Source of the DNA: Clostridia bacterium
GTDB lineage: Bacteria; Bacillota_A; Clostridia; Christensenellales; Aristaeellaceae
NCBI GenBank assembly: GCA_025997215.1
Contig: BNUH01000132.1
Span: 1 to 6,151, forward strand
DNA: 6,151 nucleotides
Direction of reading: 5' to 3'
Notes under the pieces: generated by a model
Seen by the model: only the letters and a program-made list of their open reading frames with translations
Told to the model about the DNA's origin: nothing
Database searches by the model: none
Program-made: the position numbers and the translations under genes
Shown: positions 4,836-6,151 of the stretch, piece by piece
Numbering within the stretch: the stretch's first letter is position 1
Layout of the letters: every line of letters begins with the position of its first letter

Positions 4836-4841
4836 ATGATT

Positions 4842-5867
4842 ATGCAAAATAACGGTTCACAGATTATTCTTTATCAATCCGAGGATGGACGTGTAAAAAT
4901 TGATGTTCGCATGGATAGCGAGACCGTTTGGCTATCACAGGCGCAGATAGCTGACTTGTTTCAAACAACCAAACAAAATATCAGCATGCATATAATTAAT
5001 ATTCTGGATGAAGGCGAGCTTGCACGGCGTTCAGTTGTAAAGGATTACTTTACAACTGCTTCCGATGGCAAAAGATACAACATAAAAAGTTATAATCTAG
5101 ATATGATAATAGCAATAGGATACCGCGTGAAGTCTATTCGCGGTACGCAGTTTAGACAGTGGGCAACAACCATTTTGCATGAGTACATGCAAAAAGGTTT
5201 TGCCATGAATGATGAAAAACTGAAAGAGTTTGGCGGTGGTGATTACTGGTATGAGTTGCTGGAACGTATTCGCGATATACGCTCAAGTGAGAAAGCCATG
5301 TATAGGCAGGTACTAGACCTGTATGCTACAAGCATTGATTATGATCCCAAACAGCCGGAAACACATAATTTTTTCAAGATAGTACAAAACAAAATGCACT
5401 ATGCTTCGTCAAAACAGACGGCACCGGAGCTAATATATCATCGTGCAGACAGCGAACAACCGTTTATGGGTTTGACCTCTTTCAAAGGTAAACAGCCACG
5501 CAAGACGGATATAGATATAGCAAAGAACTACATGACAAAAGATGAGCTATACATACTAAACCGGGTTGTATCGGCCTTCTTTGATGTAGCAGAGCTAAAA
5601 GCGCATAGGCACGAACATATGTATATGCGTGATTGGTTGGCTGAAATAGATAAGTTTACAAATGAGTATGGGGAAGGCATGCTCGTTGGCGCAGGTAGTA
5701 TTAGTCACGATGTGGCAATCTCTAAAGCCAATGAAGAGTATGAAAAGTATAGGAAAAAAACTATCGACGAGTTATCACCGATTGAGGCTGAGTATCTAGC
5801 CAATATTAAAGACGCGCAAAAGCAGATAGAGCGCGCCAGTAAGCGCAAACCGTCACGCGCAGAATAG
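4842..5867 (+). CDS. rhuM: RhuM-family protein
   Basis: The product has 341 residues, a normal length for the family (Virulence_RhuM), named after a gene in Salmonella pathogenicity island 3. Residues about 27-60 (ETVWLSQAQIADLFQTTKQN, then ISMHIINILDEGEL) form a helix-turn-helix-like N-terminus. Then come the family hallmarks: SVVKDYFTTASDGKRYNIK, YNLDMIIAIGYRVKS and RGTQFRQWATTILHEY at about 64-115. The C-terminal half contains DIDIAKNYMTKDELYILNRVV, a His-rich HRHEH (255-259) and a basic helical tail ending KRKPSRAE. There is no signal peptide or membrane segment, so it is cytoplasmic. Biochemical function is not established; homologues are common on mobile elements and near restriction-modification genes, and DNA binding is likely from the N-terminus. 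It follows integrase 3 after 53 nt without a visible promoter or terminator, so it probably shares the switch promoter at 4069. Family assignment is firm. Confidence 0.9.
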   Translation: MQNNGSQIILYQSEDGRVKIDVRMDSETVWLSQAQIADLFQTTKQNISMHIINILDEGELARRSVVKDYFTTASDGKRYNIKSYNLDMIIAIGYRVKSIRGTQFRQWATTILHEYMQKGFAMNDEKLKEFGGGDYWYELLERIRDIRSSEKAMYRQVLDLYATSIDYDPKQPETHNFFKIVQNKMHYASSKQTAPELIYHRADSEQPFMGLTSFKGKQPRKTDIDIAKNYMTKDELYILNRVVSAFFDVAELKAHRHEHMYMRDWLAEIDKFTNEYGEGMLVGAGSISHDVAISKANEEYEKYRKKTIDELSPIEAEYLANIKDAQKQIERASKRKPSRAE

Positions 5868-5919
5868 CGATGCAAATGTAAAATTTTCTGAATCATGGAA
5901 AAAGTATGATACCTGACTT

Positions 5920-5982
5920 CGGCAGCAAAAAGGCAGAAAACAGCCGAAAACCCTAAGCGCAGCAAGGGTTTTGAGACTGCCG
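5920..5982. repeat. Nested inverted repeats, a possible structured element
   Basis: An outer pair CGGCAG (5920-5925) / CTGCCG (5977-5982) encloses a perfect 8-bp inner pair AAAACCCT (5947-5954) / AGGGTTTT (5965-5972) with a 10-nt loop. The inner hairpin ends in T4, so it could terminate transcription weakly on either strand, but the Ts are in the stem. Alternatives are a recombination or single-strand initiation site. Confidence 0.4.
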
Positions 5983-6131
5983 CGCAGAATGTGTAAACCT
6001 CCAATAACAGAACCAAACTAGAGTTAAAGTCCATCGGTGAAATGTCAAGAGGGAAAAACGAGAGAAAACGGCAGTGAAGGCGGTGAAAAAGCGCAGAAAA
6101 TACTCCTCAATAAACCCTGGCTAAGAAGGTC

Positions 6132-6151
6132 AAAGATTCATGGAAATCTTT
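6132..6151. repeat. Inverted repeat AAAGATT-N6-AATCTTT at the window end
   Basis: Two perfect 7-bp arms flank CATGGA, and the right arm ends exactly at the last base of the window. The stem is AT-rich. It may be part of a longer structure cut by the window edge, or chance in A/T-rich DNA. Confidence 0.35.

Larger units (their letters stand above)
5868..6151. other. Gene-free 284-nt stretch after rhuM
   Basis: I find no supported gene here; frames on both strands are short and lack ribosome binding sites. It is rich in A-runs and short repeated words: GCGCAG recurs (5957, 5982, 6091), CGCGCAGAAT occurs at 5856-5865 and 5981-5990, and TCATGGAAA at 5893-5901 and 6138-6146. Two inverted repeats are listed separately. 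No poly-T terminator for the rhuM unit is evident. Confidence 0.5.

Noticed and set aside
4800..4841. Longer RhuM start at TTG 4800
   Set aside because: There is no ribosome binding site there, whereas AGGAGGG sits 6 nt before ATG 4842.
1..6151. CRISPR array, rRNA, IS element or toxin-antitoxin pair
   Set aside because: No regularly spaced repeats, rRNA-like sequence or transposase is present, and the two XRE proteins have no recognisable toxin partner; RhuM is not an established toxin.

Overview
The window looks like accessory DNA from a low-to-moderate GC Gram-positive bacterium, most likely Bacillota (Clostridia-like). The basis is the strong AGGAGG-type ribosome binding sites 5-8 nt before most starts, an almost perfect sigma-A promoter, and Tn916-type integrase architecture. 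No ribosomal, metabolic or other housekeeping gene is present. Almost everything belongs to integration or regulation modules of mobile elements, and three different tyrosine recombinases lie within about 3.8 kb.

Layout. (1) Bases 1-370 hold the 5' part of an unrecognised acidic protein read leftwards. (2) Bases 371-603 are a divergent control region with a leftward promoter, a weaker rightward -10 and several dyads. (3) Bases 604-2183 hold a rightward excisionase-like helix-turn-helix gene followed by integrase 1. (4) Bases 2264-2313 are the 3' half of a tRNA-Pro gene (anticodon GGG) with no 5' half, followed by a hairpin terminator. This is the footprint of integration into a tRNA gene. (5) Bases 2369-3987 carry integrase 2 and a Cro/C1-type repressor, both leftward, so integrases 1 and 2 converge on the tRNA fragment. 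(6) Bases 3988-4133 are a compact switch: a TTGACA/TATAAT promoter whose 17-bp spacer is filled by an operator, with a second copy of the operator in front of the repressor gene. (7) Bases 4134-5867 are a rightward unit of a tiny second XRE protein, an overlapping small catalytic-domain integrase (integrase 3), and a RhuM-family protein. (8) Bases 5868-6151 contain no convincing gene, only hairpin-forming sequence.

Interpretation (inference). Two integrative elements probably abut at one tRNA-Pro attachment site. The left one ends with xis-int1. The right one starts with int2-repressor, arranged like the integrase/cI/cro module of a temperate phage, but with integrase 3 and RhuM behind the cro-like gene. 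The repressor would hold the rightward unit silent through the paired TCCCTGCARGGGA operators. The most unusual points are the convergence of two integrases on one tRNA remnant, the out-of-frame overlap of the second XRE gene with integrase 3, and the placing of integrase 3 and RhuM under the switch promoter. No single gene here belongs to a family that is new to me; the novelty, if any, is in the arrangement.
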